From contig JAQGAU010000905.1 in NCBI GenBank assembly GCA_034698045.1, forward strand, positions 1 through 22,765: DNA of 22,765 nt, in the 5' to 3' direction. How positions within the stretch are numbered: position 1 is the first letter of the stretch; the number at the start of each line of letters is the position of its first letter. A model generated the notes under the pieces. That model was not told where the DNA came from. It did no database searches and saw only the letters and a list, made by a program, of their open reading frames with translations. The DNA is from Paramacrobiotus richtersi (taxonomy: Eukaryota; Tardigrada; Eutardigrada; Parachela; Macrobiotidae). The position numbers and the translations under genes are program-made. This document shows positions 9,606-18,970 of the stretch, piece by piece.

Positions 9606-10190
9606 TCTTGATTCGAGCAAGCTACGACATAGTGGGTATTATTTATCAGTTCAAGTCTAGCGAAAAAATGGGGGTCACAAGCGATACGAGATCACAAATC
9701 GGAAATGAAAGTAATGGTGTAGTTCAGTACATTTCAGAATCCAGTGAGCGACGCCAAACGAAGCTGCCCAAAATTAGACCGCAGCCAGACTGAAACAGAA
9801 ATACCTCTCTGCGGCGTGTTCCTTAGAGGGAAAAGGCCACGTGAAAGCGCCTTTTTACAGAAAGTGAAAGAGAGCCTCAGAGCGGCTGTCTGTTTCATTC
9901 TAGATACGGGCAGCCGGTAGGACGGCTGCAGGAAGACAAACCTGGTAACCGTCTCCACTTTCCAGTGCAGTTTGATCTTCCTAGATTGGCTTTCAGGTGA
10001 AAGGGCCATGCTGAACCATGCTGGCTAGGCTCGGATTAACGCAGTCTTTACTGTATTCACAAAAGACGGCAAGTTTGCCGTTGATGAACCGGGCCAGGGA
10101 AGCAAGCAAGCGACTGGACGAAACAATGTGCTGACTAGACAAGGCAATATACCGTAGTTTCAAGCAGAAATTACAGCATATCCACTCATC
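9606..10190. other. no gene recognised
   Basis: More GC-rich than the surrounding DNA around 9730-10010. An ATG-started minus-strand reading of 91 codons (10009-9734) is open, but it has no motif and no paralog in the window. A small perfect stem, GCAGCCG with CGGCTGC, lies at about 9908-9927. None of this is enough to call a gene. Confidence 0.3.
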
Positions 10191-10211
10191 TGACTCACAT
10201 TATGTGAGTCA
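10191..10211. promoter_or_regulatory. palindrome with two AP-1-type sites
   Basis: Ten-base perfect arms (TGACTCACAT and its reverse complement) around a single central T. Each outer end is TGACTCA or TGAGTCA, the classical bZIP AP-1 (Fos/Jun) recognition sequence. It lies about 165 bases upstream of the TATA-like box of the inverted F-box pseudogene. A function is inferred from the motif only. Confidence 0.4.
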
Positions 10212-10365
10212 CATATCCTGTGCGTAGGCCATTTTCTTCCAACTAGCTACTGTATTTTTGGTCTATCAGACCTTCCGAGAGATCTGAACTGCGAAAAGAA
10301 TCTCGGGCCGTTCAAAATCAACAGACCGGTGACTTAAAACACATAATCAAATCGTATTTTAGTAT

Positions 10366-10371
10366 TATAAA
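10366..10371 (+). promoter_or_regulatory. TATA-like box before the inverted F-box copy
   Basis: TATAAA, only nine bases before the first ATG (10375). If it is used, transcription would begin near 10395. The in-frame ATG at 10432 (MSQMETV) or 10441 would then have been the real start, and the longer N-terminus would be an upstream artefact. Confidence 0.35.
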
Positions 10372-10374
10372 TCG

Positions 10375-11169
10375 ATGCCAGCCGTTGCGTTTGGAATACT
10401 CGAGTTTACACAGACCGAAAATACTGTAAAGATGTCCCAAATGGAGACTGTACAAAATCCTCACTGGTGTAATTCGTCAGTGCAGATGCCGGCAAGACTA
10501 CCTGGTGAGCCGGATTCCGATATCGTGGAGGTTCGGGGCAACGGCGGACAATTCCAGCTAGGACGGGGTGTGGCGACAGAGAGGCTCATAATCGATTGGG
10601 AATGTGATGGGGAAGCCACACCCGAGCTTTTGCCATTCCAGCGAATATACTTAATCAAGCGCCGTAACTATCGCGGAGGACAGTCCAACCCTGAAAACCG
10701 AAAGGTGCCTGTTGAGGTGCTCATACGCCAGTGTCCCAAGGAACCGTACAAATGGTATCCGGGGGCGTGGATAGCTGGATATTCTGGCTTCCGATTCACC
10801 GGTCAGTTTTGCACTGGTGACAACTGAGCTCGCAGATGGCACGGTGTCTCCAGTTGTACCCGCCGATCGAAACCGCAAACCCCCGTGAGAACGGTTTAAA
10901 ACAGTTACGGTGCAAAAGGGACAGTTTGCTCAAGGAACGCTGCAGACACCTCCCAGTTTCCATGGTGGTACTGCGCCAAACGAGAAGATTATTGGTGCAT
11001 TGAATAAGATGATTGCACGCAATAAAGATATGTATTAAAATGATAAGGATATATATTCTGCACCAGAAACTTGCTGAGAGCTATTCGAATCCACGGCGAC
11101 TTACTGCATGTAATAAGGATCGGCAGTAGATTTCTTCCCGAATTTGAAGGTGGCTTCACGAAAAGGATC
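10375..11169 (+). pseudogene. inverted pseudogene of F-box family exon 1
   Basis: The + strand carries the N-terminal domain of the family: DIVEVRGNGGQFQLGRGV, LIIDWECDG, IRQCPKEPYKWYPGAW. At about 10805 the frame shifts: the first frame stops at 10825, while the next frame reads FALVTTELADGTVSP up to RNRKPP and meets a TGA at 10886. After that stop the same frame continues with family sequence (VTVQKGQFAQGTL, then ALNKM) to a TAA at 11036. A third frame then gives RAIRIHGDLLHVIRIG and FLPEF up to 11169. It ends at a perfect GTAAGT donor in phase 0, the position and phase used by the intact genes. Two frameshifts and a stop make it non-coding. No F-box exon in this orientation was found downstream. 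It is more diverged from copies 1 and 2 than they are from each other. Confidence 0.8.
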
Positions 11170-11394
11170 GTAAGTAACTGCGCGCATACTGCAGCTAATT
11201 TACATTAAACAGATATTTGGTCGGTATCATTCACAATTGTTTTCAACGCATATTTTTTTTATATGCATTCCACGTATGCTTCCGTATTTTGTACTCGTTT
11301 AGGATGCCCCTTGTAGCTTTCAGACTTTTACAGTGCTACTTGGTATGCTGCAAGATGCCGCCTACAACTGTGCCATCGCGAGACAGGTCAAGCG
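11170..11394. other. no gene recognised
   Basis: Begins with the leftover GTAAGT donor of the pseudogene. The rest is AT-rich and shows no acceptor joined to F-box sequence on the + strand. Confidence 0.4.
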
Positions 11395-11625
11395 GGAACC
11401 CAATCAATCGGATCTGCCTTCGAAAGAAACGCCAACAGCTCTCGCAGGCATCCAGCTCTTGCACACTGATATTTCAGCCGACATTCTTTAGAATCTGGAC
11501 AGCGCAAACCAGGCCAGATCTGGCGCGTCCGCTGGAACCAGGTTGAGTGCCGTCTGACTGAAAAAGACGACTCCCGAAAATGTCGGGTAATGGCGCAAAA
11601 TTTTCGTCCTGTACGCGTTCAAACT
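11395..11625 (-). pseudogene. composite relic: start of exon 1 joined to F-box of the same family
   Basis: On the minus strand 11625-11550 aligns with the start of exon 1 of gene 1: GCGCCATTACCCGACATTTT against GCGTCATTACCCGGCGCTTT, then GGGAGTCGTCTTTTT against GGAAGTCGTATTTTT. The ATG is lost. About 60 bases further the reading SVQELDACESC followed by FFRR resembles the F-box core SVFEQLDSAEQC and RR. The intervening exon 1 and intron are deleted, so only the ends remain. The exon 1 match is firm; the F-box match is short and less sure. Confidence 0.5.
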
Positions 11626-12128
11626 ATTTTTAAATATATTACTTTACTATTAAATGGGTTCCAGCCACAGCACTATTTATTATGAGGTGCAGTGATTAGC
11701 CGTATCCAAAGTGTCAGCACCACAATCTGCAGAAATGGATTGCAATTGTGTGCGGTGTACTATTGCTGATTAGATTGATTCGCCGCAAATCGTACGTACT
11801 GTATGGCTGGTGCTGTTATTAATCATCTGCTGTGTTCACTAGCTGTGATATCATATTGTACTCTGTACTTTCTACTGTTGCCGACAGCTTGATACTACAA
11901 CGGATATGGACAGACGATTTCAATGCAGTAAGTCGGTGAAGTGTACAGGCTATACACAATCACCTTTCAGTATAACAGAGTACATTCATCTCATATTGTT
12001 TTCCAAAAGTTGCACCTGAAGTGCACGCAGTTTTGAATCGTTTTACCTTTGTATCGGTCATAGAATGAGAAAGCCGAAGAAAGCGCTTTTAATTCCTGTC
12101 TATACTCTTTCGATAATCAGCTGTAGTA
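11626..12128. other. duplicated 5' flank of an F-box copy
   Basis: No gene. It continues the upstream sequence of the composite relic and matches the 5' flanks of gene 1 (about 3470-3680) and gene 2 (about 7540-7890) in blocks such as GCTGATTAGATTGATT and CTTTTAATTCCTGTCT. Confidence 0.5.
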
Positions 12129-12268
12129 TATCGACTGTTGCTAAGCAAAGGTCTTGAGCGCTAGTAGAACATGAGTGCTGTAAAGTTCGACTGAATCGTA
12201 AATATTACTTACATTACAGCACTCATGTTCTACGAGCGCTCATGATCTTTCCTTAGCAACAGTCGATA
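12129..12268. mobile_element. foldback (hairpin) element
   Basis: Arms of 55 bases (12129-12183 and 12214-12268) are reverse complements with four mismatches and are separated by a 30-base loop. The outer ends read TATCGACTGTTGCTAAG and CTTAGCAACAGTCGATA. The homologous block at 7874-7940 lacks the hairpin, so it arrived by insertion, within an interval of about 195 bases (12116-12312). If TA is the target duplication, the ends would fit a Tc1/mariner-type MITE, but no clean duplication could be fixed. A transcript through it would fold into a long stem. Confidence 0.75.
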
Positions 12269-12839
12269 CACTAAATCAACGACGGAAAAGGCAAGAATCG
12301 AAAACAACTATGAGGTCACAACAGTACATCAGTAATTATGCTGTGCCTTTTTAAATTTGCATTCGATTGTTTGTTCGAAAATACAACGATCCGGCCGTTG
12401 CCTTCCTGCTGTACATGAATGAATGATTGAATTGTTTGTAAGATGTATAAACAGATAAACTTTCCCCACAGCGCGAAACAACCTTGAGCTTGTAATCATC
12501 CTGTTTGATCGAGCCGTAACAAGTGGCGAGCCGTCGAAAAAGCGCACTATCTGACCGCTGCATCAAAGAATGGCATCCTTTCGCCACGCTTAAACAAGGA
12601 ATGAGCAACATAGTTTTCTGCGCATCCTGCGTGTAAACTGTGTAGTTCTGTACACACTTGAATCATACTTGTTTATTATCCGGAATACTGTGGCTAAATT
12701 CGCAGGGGTTTTTCCTCGGTTGCACGATCCGTTCGTTGGGAGTGTAAACACAGATGTGAATGACAAGTTCGAGTGAGAAAACGGAACACAATTCACTTGG
12801 GTATTCTTCTCGTCCAAGGTTATTCGGTTTTAAAAAAAA
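12269..12839. other. end of duplicated block and 5' flank of CUB-like gene A
   Basis: From 12340 to about 12450 the sequence matches 7935-8040. From there to 12839 it is the 5' flank of the CUB-like gene, with no clear TATA box. The run of nine A before the start codon gives a favourable initiation context. Confidence 0.45.
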
Positions 12840-15800
12840 ATGGCTCGTCTGCTAGTTTATGCCGGATTTGTGATCTTTGTGGTAATGGGAGAGGGGGCGT
12901 TGTATTATGAATATCCTGAAGGTAAGAAACGCCTGAATAGTACTGATAAAGCTGATCATTTAAAAATTGTGTTAAAAATCTTCGTTGTCCGATGATATAC
13001 TTGTTTCAACTTGCCACAATTTTCACCTGCTTCGAATTTTCGTGAATTTTTCATCTTCTAATATATATTTTTTCAAAACCTGTTTTTTTTATCAGTTTCC
13101 CAGTACTGTAGTTCAACAAGTAATTTTTTTGTCTGGATATATCACAGGGTTCGGGATTTATATAATTCGTCGAACGTTATCAGTTGATTCAGTTTAATGT
13201 ATCGGTAACTTGTTTGCATTTTTGGGCATTTCTTCATAAACGTTGAGCAAACTAACACATGAAATTATGTGGAGCATAAACACATGTTAGTTACAGTGCG
13301 CATGGAACAGTATTGTGATCAGACCGTCACGCTTCCCTGCCCCGATAGCGAGAGTTCGACGGGGAGAGCGGGAAAACTCCACTTTTGGATTGTCCCGCTC
13401 GAGAACTGCTCCGTCAATGTACAGACGACTTCTGGGTGCAGTGCGCCACATTCCATCTACTTCAACATTCCGTAAGCTGTTTGTCGTTTTTCTGAGATTA
13501 GCTTCTTTTTTTACATCGCGAAAATACACATGAATAAAATAATCGGGAAATATTTATTGCTGTAAGTTGTTTAATAAATAACTTTTAATAACAAAATTAT
13601 TTTTTTTTACTATTGATATTTGTTATTATAATATTGATTAATTTCATTATTTTGGCTTTAAATAATGTTATAAACTAGTTTAGTATTGTTAATATTCGTT
13701 ATATTTTATACCATATTTTAATCTTGTTGGTTATTAATTTGTTTCTTATCACATTTTAACGACAACTCCTTGTAATTCATGACTATCACAGACGTTCCGA
13801 TTTGGCATCAGAAGATTTTTTGGAAGTGTACGAAAATCTGCAACCCGGCAGCCGTGGCACGCTGATCAAACGGATTCCGGGCGGATCGAGTCCGCGCGGT
13901 CGTGAACCCAACTCGGTGGCCCAGCTGTTGACGTCCGTCAGCAACCAACAGAGCTTAAACTTTTATCTGTATATTGAACCCAAAACATACCGCAACTACT
14001 CGCACGAAGTGGTCTTCGATTACACCATCATCAAAAGTAAGTGTGCGCTCTGTGACAACAGCGTAACATAAACAAGCGGACTATACCAGAGTAAGCTTAA
14101 CAAGTAAGTATTCTGTACTATACATAGTATACTGTACATGTGCAATTAAATTCAAAGATTGGCGCAGTACGTAGCAATTCATCGTAAGCATTGCTTTTCG
14201 AGTTTTGGTAGTTTTTATTATGTTTTATTATTGTTTTGATTTTACTACGGTTATCTTATGTTAGTGATTATTATTTTTATACGTTATTAGTTAGTTGTTT
14301 CATTAGAGGCTCCAGCTGAATTATATAAACGTAAAAGCTTACGAACTATTGCCAGTAACATATGAATTCTGACTTCTTGGACCACGGCTACGGGGCCGAG
14401 CATGATCTCGCAGTGATAACGATCTCACAACTTGTAGATCATGCGATATCGCACATAGTACCACTGTAATAACCATTAAGTTTTATGCTTGTGCAGTTCG
14501 TTGATGAATGTCAAATGATATCTATATGACAAGAATCATAAGAGACACAAAAAATTCGTCCAACACTCTGTATCACCTAGTTCGATATCCTGCTACGTTG
14601 AGTATATCATCGATTCCGTAGCATGTTACAGTAGCGGGCCCACTGCATAAAAGCTATCACAGAACATAACAAAAAGCATCGTTTCCTTTGCCCTAGATAC
14701 TGCGTAAGTGCTTGAATGTATCGCCAAGGTATTGCATTTGTTGTTGAATTTTGTTTGCAGGTCAAAACAGATCGAACGAAGTATTCTGCCGAGCCTTAAA
14801 CGGCTACATCCACAGCGATATCATCTGCACGGAGACGGGTGACGATCGCCTCAACTGTCCAGTCAGCTATTTCCCTGCCATTGGAATCAACAACCGCGGT
14901 TTCCGGCAGCAACCGTGCAGTAAGTGCCATCATCTATATCAAGTTCATTAGACGCACCTCCTCAAACTATAATTCAACATATTTGATTAGAAATATTTAG
15001 CTTTTGCACCTTTTTGTATGTTATCTTATACAGTAAGACATAACCGAGGCTTGCTCGAAACTGTTTCCGCGCCGAGATGGTAACTCAGTACTGCACTGTA
15101 TGACACAAATACTGTGCACATACATAGCGATAATCGAACATAGATGCACATTACGACGTGCCGCGCATGCCTAGCTAATCAAAATGTCTGACCATGTAAT
15201 TTTGCAGCTCCTGCTGCGCGCGTGGGCACCACGCGCAGGGGCTACTATGGGACATTTGCTAATGGTGTTACGGAGGCCCCCACATCAACACTGCGCTACG
15301 CGGATACGGCACAAGCAAAACACATCGACCGAACCTCTGCCGGTAAAGGAATCTAGGGCACATTCTTTCGACAATAAATAACCACATTTACTAAGGCTCC
15401 GGAAGATCCACATTAACGCAAAACGTAACAGCAGAAATAGTGCGCGAGCAGTCCATTAAGATTACTATAAACAAACGTCGCCTCTTGTTTCGTGTTTTCC
15501 GAATCCTATGGTTTTGGACAGTTTACTTGTCAGCGCAACTTAATGAATTCTTGGTCTTTCGTTAAGAAGGTGGGGTTTTCGTAAAAAGTAACCGAGATAA
15601 CTTCTTAATGAGCATGCTGCTTGATTGTGTGACTTTTGTTGGTTGGTTCTTCGTAGAACTAAAAAGCCTGACCATTGCCGGGCTTTTTCTGATGTTGGTG
15701 ATTGCGGTACTTCTTGTTTCCGTTGTTGTCCTCTTGATAATGCGGATGATGGGAAAGCGGTTGCCTTTTATCGGACTTGGGAAACAGAGAAACGGCGATC

Positions 15801-15853
15801 CCAATGGAGATACTAACCCACTCTGGAATCCCAACGAATCTGGAAAACTCTAG
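12840..15853 (+). CDS. type I membrane protein with CUB-like domain and four-cysteine module, gene A (six exons)
   Basis: Exons: 12840-12921, 13297-13471, 13792-14036, 14761-14919, 15208-15342, 15657-15853. The phases of introns 1-5 are 1, 2, 1, 1, 1, giving 330 residues; all introns are GT-AG. Exon 1 is a signal peptide (MARLLVYAGFVIFVVMGEGA). Exons 2-3 form a CUB-like domain (residues 28-167) with four cysteines and the typical acidic DFLEVYENL turn. Exon 4 (168-220) is a second four-cysteine module with CRALNGYI, DDRLNCP and PAIGIN. Exon 5 is a Thr/Arg-rich linker. Exon 6 holds a membrane span (about 271-293) and a 35-residue tail with NPLWNPN. The first AG acceptor of exon 2 (ending 13290) would add VT; 13297 was chosen. 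CUB domains mediate extracellular protein or sugar binding; the ligand is unknown. It is paralogous to the gene at 16312-18129. Confidence 0.8.
13472..13791 (+). other. AT-rich intron 2 of gene A
   Basis: 320-base intron, donor GTAAGC, acceptor TATCACAG. It is strongly AT-rich between 13540 and 13760, with many TTATT and TAATA repeats. Confidence 0.7.
14037..14760 (+). other. long intron 3 of gene A
   Basis: 724-base intron from GTAAGT to TTTGTTTGCAG, the longest in the window. No nested ORF, RNA gene or repeat was recognised in it. Confidence 0.7.
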
Positions 15854-16213
15854 AATTAAGAATTTTGCCGGAATGGCGATGAGTGTACTCTTGTATATTT
15901 TGATGAAACGGTTGACTATTGCAAGGGGAACAGAAGTGATGTGATTTTGTTGCATTGTTAAGCAATTTTTTATGTTGTTTCGGATAAGAATAATAATTAA
16001 ATCGAAATACTGTAAAATTAATAAATAGCTGTCAGCAAGGAAGTACAAGACTAAGTTAACAACTGTGAACTGGAACATTCTCATTAACGGCACGAACGGG
16101 CGGAACGGCAAGTTAAGCATGTACAGATATGAATGTTTCCAATCTTCATTCACAACGTCGAAATTTACGTCAGCTCGATATGTAAGCACTACAATAAAAC
16201 CACAATATATCAA
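15659..16213 (-). other. long open frame with hydrophobic segments, status unknown
   Basis: The minus strand is open for about 184 codons. The first internal ATG precedes LNLPFRPFVPLMRMFQFTVV and then VLYFLADSYLLILQYFDLII. An open stretch of this length in AT-rich DNA is unusual. Its last 65 codons are antisense to the last exon of gene A and are probably a shadow. It could be a chemoreceptor-like gene fragment downstream of gene B, or chance. There is no paralog in the window and no splice evidence. Confidence 0.2.
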
Positions 16214-16311
16214 TTACGACAAAAACAAATAAATCTCGATAAAAAACAGTCAAACACCAGATTGTAATGTAAGTAGCTTATCACAGTAAGCTCCCGAAAG
16301 AGCGCAGTAAC
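15854..16311. other. shared 3' intergenic region of the convergent CUB-like genes
   Basis: The region of 458 bases must hold both 3' UTRs. AATAAA at 16018-16023 on the + strand is the likely polyadenylation signal of gene A, 165 bases after its stop. No equally clear signal was found for gene B. Part of it is covered by the doubtful minus-strand open frame. Confidence 0.4.
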
Positions 16312-18129
16312 TCAGTATTTTGGCGGTTCGCTGGGTGGCTGGCGAAGTTCCTCGGGGTAAGGTAAAGGCGGGAAGACTCCATCGGCCGGATAAGGCGGAG
16401 GGTCGTCTTTAAACGGCACAATAGGGGGCGCTCCAGCTGTTGTTGCTTCGGCCGGAGTGTATCCGGAAACGACGACCGGAGAGGATACAGTGTTAGAGAA
16501 ACTCGTCATCACGGGAGGTCTTTTGGAGCTCGAGCAGCAGGTTGCGCAGACGCCGCAGAGGAAGGCCGCGCCGAAGACCGATCCGATCACGATGCCGGCA
16601 ATGGCGCCCGCGCCCAAACCTAACCATAACGTTGCTGTTTGTCATTAACTGTACACCGAAAGGGTAAAACCCCATCTCCATAAAAACGGAATACTACGTT
16701 TTGTAATTCGTATTAGAGACTTATTTATACCGATATACTTGTACCTTCACGCTCAACATTCGCTAGTGGAAACTATTAGCCCTACTAACGTACCGCAAGC
16801 TCCAAAGCCAGTAGCCGGATTCAGTCCCACTGCATCGTAGTAATCATACGGACAAGTCAGTCGATCGTTCTCATCGCATGCCACTTCCTTGAGAACGTAC
16901 GCATCAAGCGCTGAGCACCATTCCTCATTAGAGTTGTCATCATCTAGAGATACAGTGCAACCGCAGCTTGTACAACAGCGAGTACGCGTATAATCTCAGA
17001 ACAATACCGGTGAGAACCGAGTAATCAATCTCTAACTCGTTATGCGGAGCTGAGGTCCCATCTCCGGTGTATTGTATTGTCATTTCGGATGTTGAGTACT
17101 CAAAACGGGTTTTCAGCTGGGCCACCGACGTCGGATCCCGGTTATGATGCAGGCGTCCGCCGGGGATGTGCTTGACCAACGTTCGCGCTGAATCTGCGGG
17201 TGGCGCATCCGCCCAGACCTTGCGACCTGTGAGAATGTCCAGTGTGGCGTTGTCAGGAAGATGGACCTGTCTAAAAATGGATAAGCACGATGTAACTGGT
17301 GAAACAGAATGAAAAACTACTCATCGTTCTGGGACCACTTTCACCCGGAAGTATGTTTCTAAAAGTTTAAAACAAATTTTAAACATGTTCCAACTTCATT
17401 TTATAAGGTCAAGAAGACACCTCAGGTCGGTTCAGAGCGATCATCGTGTGTACAGAGATTTATGATAAAAGTTTCAATAAGTTAGTTATTCCAGAAGGAA
17501 ATGTGCTTAAATTTTTTTGCCGCTGTTGCGCAATAACCGAACGCTTGGCGCTCAAACAGATTTCTGGACACTATGTATTGATGTGCTGGTTACCAAGAAC
17601 AATAAATGCACCTTGGTGCAAAGCTAATGATATGTATCTTCTAATGGTAATGACAATGGGTAGAATCTTCCCTTTGGAAACATTAAAACGCTCCAGTAGT
17701 TAGAAACAACTAAACCATGAGCCAACATTATCCGGAAGCGAGCGGGTCCTGCATGGGCACATACCTGAAGTTGAAGTACAGTGTGGGGGTATAACGGCAG
17801 GCCGACGAACTGGAACTACGAATGACCAAGGTTACTGTGCAGTTACTCTCCGGCACTCTTCGGAAGCGAAAGGTTCCAGCTCTGTCGTTTTTATTGATGA
17901 ACGACCAAGGACAGCCCATTTGGATTGTCCTTCCGCAATTTTCATCAAGGCTTGCTGCAAAAACCATCAAAAAGAAAGCGATTAATTTATCATTTTGTTA
18001 TACCACACAGTTTCGCAGTGGCGTCTCCCGTTACTTACTGGTTGGATAATAAAATCCATGGCACACCTGTGCCCAGAGGCAAAGAATAACTGGTCCCCAG
18101 AATAAAACAAATTTCGTCAAATCCATCAT
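16312..18129 (-). CDS. type I membrane protein with CUB-like domain, four-cysteine module and PPxY tail, gene B (five exons)
   Basis: Exons on the minus strand: 18129-18039, 17954-17765, 17270-17008, 16943-16794, 16634-16312. Intron phases are 1, 2, 1, 1, giving 337 residues from the second of two adjacent ATGs (18126). A signal peptide (KFVLFWGPVILCLWAQVCHG) is followed by a CUB-like domain (about 30-180) with four cysteines at the positions seen in gene A. Next is a four-cysteine module (181-230; WCSALDAYVL, DRLTCPYDYY), then a glycine-zipper membrane span (about 235-258; GAGAIAGIVIGSVFG). A cluster of cysteines follows directly, which may be palmitoylated. The proline-rich tail has PPPY (309-312) and ends PPKY. 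PPxY motifs bind WW domains, for example of Nedd4-type ubiquitin ligases, so regulated turnover is a reasonable guess. Intron 1 is 84 and intron 3 is 64 bases. The gene lies tail to tail with gene A. Confidence 0.82.
17271..17764 (-). other. intron 2 of gene B
   Basis: 494-base phase 2 intron between the two CUB exons, donor GTATGT and acceptor TTTTTAG. An 85-codon + strand frame inside it starts at a GTG and has no motif; it is taken as chance. Confidence 0.65.
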
Positions 18130-18639
18130 GATCTGCAATTTCCGCTAGAGGTGTATACAGGACAAGGTAGCTTATAATGTTTTGGCTCTGTGTTGCAGTG
18201 CGCTGCTTTGCGTACGGCGAAAGCAACTGACAGATGACTAGTGACTCTGACACGCGATGGAATTGTTTTCTTATCGGTTTGACGCGATATGGACGATAAA
18301 TTATTTGCAAAAGACTGCGCAATCTGGCGTTGCGGTGCCGATAAGCTCTTGTCCACATCAGCTGGATGATTAAGAAGGTATGAGCAAGTTGTCAGTCAAT
18401 TTTCACGGTGCTTCTAAACTTTCCGGCGCCAGTAAGTAACCAGCTGTTGCGCCTGATATAGTATGTACTCGTGTCTACTGTGATGTACGGTATCAACGGT
18501 ACTATGCGGTCATTCCACGTTGAGCAATGGAAACGTACGATAGATTACTGTACTCGTATAAATTATTATATCTACCTACATTTTCTGCACACTGGTTAGC
18601 GCTAGAACTTAACAAGAGCACTTGTGCATAAATTTTGCA
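18130..18639. other. 5' flank of CUB-like gene B
   Basis: Two minus-strand frames are open just upstream of the gene B start (18358-18130), but neither joins the signal-peptide exon in frame. They are probably 5' UTR or chance. No promoter element was clear. Confidence 0.35.
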
Positions 18640-18970
18640 ATCCCTGTCACTGACGTTTACCGATCCAGGCGTCGGCCGTGCACATGCTTGACCGGTTTTT
18701 CAAGTGGGCCGTCGATGTGGTGGTGTGGTTGCGGTGGCGCAGATATGCCTCACCAGCGTCCGGTTTTGCCTCCAAATAGTCCACGCTGTGATGAACCGTA
18801 TGAATATCAAGTTTGGCGTCACCCAGGAAGGTTCCCCTGCCATAAAAATAAGTCGGATGTGCACTTGTAAAATACTGCAGGAAATACAGGACATAGTTTG
18901 TCTTGTCATAGGTGTTAGTGAGACGGCAGCGACTGATTCACGCTTACGACAGGACCAGGGAGATTTCAAA
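18640..18970 (-). pseudogene. relic of a third CUB-like gene, exon 2/3 region
   Basis: The minus strand from about 18930 to 18640 reads, in one frame with very regular codon usage, SRCRLT, PTYFYGRGTFLGDAKLDI, PDAGEAYLRH and TTTSTAHLKNR. This follows gene B (SNCTVT, PTLYFNF, NATLDI, PADSARTLVKH, DPTSVAQLKTR) in order. The sequence runs straight through the place where genes A and B have their phase 2 intron. A TGA precedes the piece at about 18925, and TGA follows after GKRQ. A GTAAAC donor at 18660 could end a real exon, so an active exon of an unseen gene remains possible. The alignment is by eye and remote. Confidence 0.45.

Noticed and set aside
9734..10009. 91-codon ATG-started minus-strand frame
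   Set aside because: Open and somewhat GC-rich, but without motif, paralog or splice context; not enough to call a gene.
17446..17703. 85-codon + strand frame inside intron 2 of gene B
   Set aside because: It starts at GTG rather than ATG, lies in an intron and shows no motif.
18035..18358. 107-codon minus-strand frame overlapping the signal-peptide exon of gene B
   Set aside because: It is in another frame from the signal peptide and does not splice in phase; probably 5' UTR or chance.
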